A stretch of DNA of 64,000 bases, taken from Aureispira sp. CCB-QB1. Lineage in GTDB: Bacteria; Bacteroidota; Bacteroidia; Chitinophagales; Saprospiraceae. Every line of letters starts with the position of its first letter. Within the stretch, counting starts at the first letter, position 1. The notes beneath the pieces are model-generated. The model was not told the DNA's origin, searched no databases, and worked only from the letters and a program-made list of their open reading frames with translations. Shown here in pieces: positions 62,886 through 64,000 of this stretch. Made by a program: the position numbers and the translations under genes. The stretch is taken from positions 1-64,000 of the forward strand of contig NZ_JHBV01000007.1 in NCBI RefSeq assembly GCF_000724545.1, read 5' to 3'.

Positions 62886-64000
62886 TTATGACTTATAATC
62901 GGTTTGCTTGTCGTCTAGCTGTTCTAGGCGGTTGAACAACAGGTCTTTAATGTAAATTTTGGTTCGATAACTTTCTTTCCATTGTATCAATGTCTCTATT
63001 TTAATTTTTTCTTCCTCTGTGTGCAGCGTTTTGTGTTCTATAGAGGTAAGCGCACGACCTAATTTTTCTAGTTGTACCTGTTGTTGTTTGAATTTATCAA
63101 GATTCACTAGACCTTTTTTGTATTCTTTCTTATGATTTTTAATATGGTGAATGGTATTTTGATGGCTATGAGCATATTGATGAAATGCTTGTTCAAGGGA
63201 AGCGTATTCTTTGTCATAAGCTTGTTTGTATTTGTCATAAACAGCTTCAGATTTGGATTGAACAGCTATTAAATCTTCTTCATATTGTTTAATAAGTAGT
63301 GTTTCTTCTTGATTGAGCGCTTCTTGCTTGTCGTTATAATCCTTTTCTAATTGTTCCCAATGCTGTTGTTCTTGTATCAACTGTTGGTGCAATTGTTCGT
63401 TTTTAACTTCCCAATCTTTTTGTAGCTTTTGTTGAGCCTCTTGATATGCTTGTGTTAGAGTTTGAATGGAAGTTTCTTTTTCTTGTAACCAAGATTGACT
63501 GTATGCATTCAATGCTTGTGAACATTCATCTTGTAATTTTTTTTCTTGTTTTGCTCTGTTAATAGTTTCTTGAGGAAGCAAATTCTCCACGACTTTGTTT
63601 AAGTTAGCTTCATAAGCTGCTTTTAATTCGTCAATGGCTTGTTGATGATAAAGGTAACTTTCCATCATGGTAGCCGTTTGAAAAATTTTTGCCGCTGAGA
63701 AGAAAGCCGTTTGGAGCTCTGTGTATTGTTCAAGATCTATTTCTATCGTTAGTAGATGTTCTTTTACAGAATCGACCCAATGTTCCATGAATCCACTATC
63801 TTCAGATAGTGGAGGATACTGGAGTAACCAATCAAGAGCTTTGTGTACAGCATCAAAAGCACGCATCATACTATCGTAATGTGATTTTATTTTCTTTTGG
63901 CGATGACGCAGCGTATAATTGGTAGTATGTCCCAAGCTGGCTTTTTCAATGACAATAGGTGTTGATGTTTGAGTATTATAAGCACTAGCTAATAGAATGG
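62886..64000 (-). CDS. Coiled-coil protein, N-terminus beyond the window, paralogous tail to the kinase
   Basis: The frame is open through base 64000, so the start lies outside; the TTG at 63935 is not a convincing start. The visible 371 residues are hydrophilic, with one Leu-rich patch near the edge (ILLASAY), then helical segments and a long Gln/Glu/Lys coiled coil (EEKDYN-type heptads). The C-terminus EEEKIKIETLIQWKESYRTK then IYIKDLLFNRLEQ matches EEKIRIDTLSEWQKKHTSK then TYLKDLLFNTLEQ of the kinase at 59333. The two genes share orientation with 262 bases between them and probably act together, with the kinase tail and this tail as a shared docking element. Confidence 0.75.
   Translation of the reverse strand, partial: ILLASAYNTQTSTPIVIEKASLGHTTNYTLRHRQKKIKSHYDSMMRAFDAVHKALDWLLQYPPLSEDSGFMEHWVDSVKEHLLTIEIDLEQYTELQTAFFSAAKIFQTATMMESYLYHQQAIDELKAAYEANLNKVVENLLPQETINRAKQEKKLQDECSQALNAYSQSWLQEKETSIQTLTQAYQEAQQKLQKDWEVKNEQLHQQLIQEQQHWEQLEKDYNDKQEALNQEETLLIKQYEEDLIAVQSKSEAVYDKYKQAYDKEYASLEQAFHQYAHSHQNTIHHIKNHKKEYKKGLVNLDKFKQQQVQLEKLGRALTSIEHKTLHTEEEKIKIETLIQWKESYRTKIYIKDLLFNRLEQLDDKQTDYKS

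Overview
The window looks like chromosomal DNA of an AT-rich, gliding or filamentous marine-type member of the Bacteroidota. The evidence is three secreted proteins with type IX secretion (T9SS) C-terminal sorting domains, several outer-membrane TonB-dependent receptors with the Bacteroidota-type N-terminal carboxypeptidase-regulatory domain, TAnnTTTG promoter -7 boxes, little Shine-Dalgarno signal, and a gcvH-VanZ gene pair. The protein style resembles Saprospiria (for example Aureispira), but that placement is inference. I see no tRNA, rRNA, CRISPR array, transposase, integrase or phage gene.

Layout. 1-1323: start of a TonB-like energy transducer, then VanZ-like protein and gcvH. 1579-6850: a metal/siderophore-type uptake module (small Cys-motif membrane protein, TonB receptor, duplicated PepSY membrane protein). 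7096-16508: three more large outer-membrane receptors, two of them tandem paralogues. 16835-18887: elbB and a DUF445 membrane protein. 19127-25785: mostly unassigned proteins, a low-molecular-weight phosphatase-like protein and an orphan TPR sensor histidine kinase. 25871-28237: murI and a secreted M14 peptidase. 28368-32776: T9SS adhesin, a helical cytoplasmic protein and an unusual PhnA-like protein. 32855-34502: an anchored alpha/beta hydrolase and a membrane methyltransferase-like protein. 34677-41126: a six-gene + strand cluster (DUF4178, lipoprotein-like, tandem DUF350, membrane spermidine-synthase-like enzyme, His-rich polytopic protein, Tat-exported FAD oxidoreductase), the best candidate here for a poorly described membrane-associated pathway. 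41146-47867: polytopic membrane protein, a 1343-residue T9SS protein and a class A beta-lactamase. 48005-52110: an operon of a double D-Ala-D-Ala ligase, a PASTA protein and a SPOUT methyltransferase. 52356-58931: lipocalin-like lipoprotein, hscB, ferredoxin-NADP reductase, flavodoxin, a T9SS protein and a secreted beta-helix protein. 59333-64000: a YegI-like kinase with a long coiled coil, and a partial coiled-coil protein sharing its C-terminal motif.

The genes suggest four working themes: envelope transport (TonB, receptors, PepSY), cell wall (murI, double Ddl, PASTA, beta-lactamase), redox and Fe-S supply (flavodoxin, FNR, hscB) and T9SS surface proteins. Intergenic DNA is seeded with short palindromic repeat families. 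One has the core CCACGCAGTAGCAGCGCAGC, one is bounded by TACTCCGTT/AACGGAGTA arms, and two shorter motifs (GAACGATTACTTA and GCTTCGCAGTTGATTATC) often lie next to them. They occur at more than a dozen gene boundaries and are the most striking non-coding signal in the window. Many minus-strand genes end in clear Rho-independent terminators.
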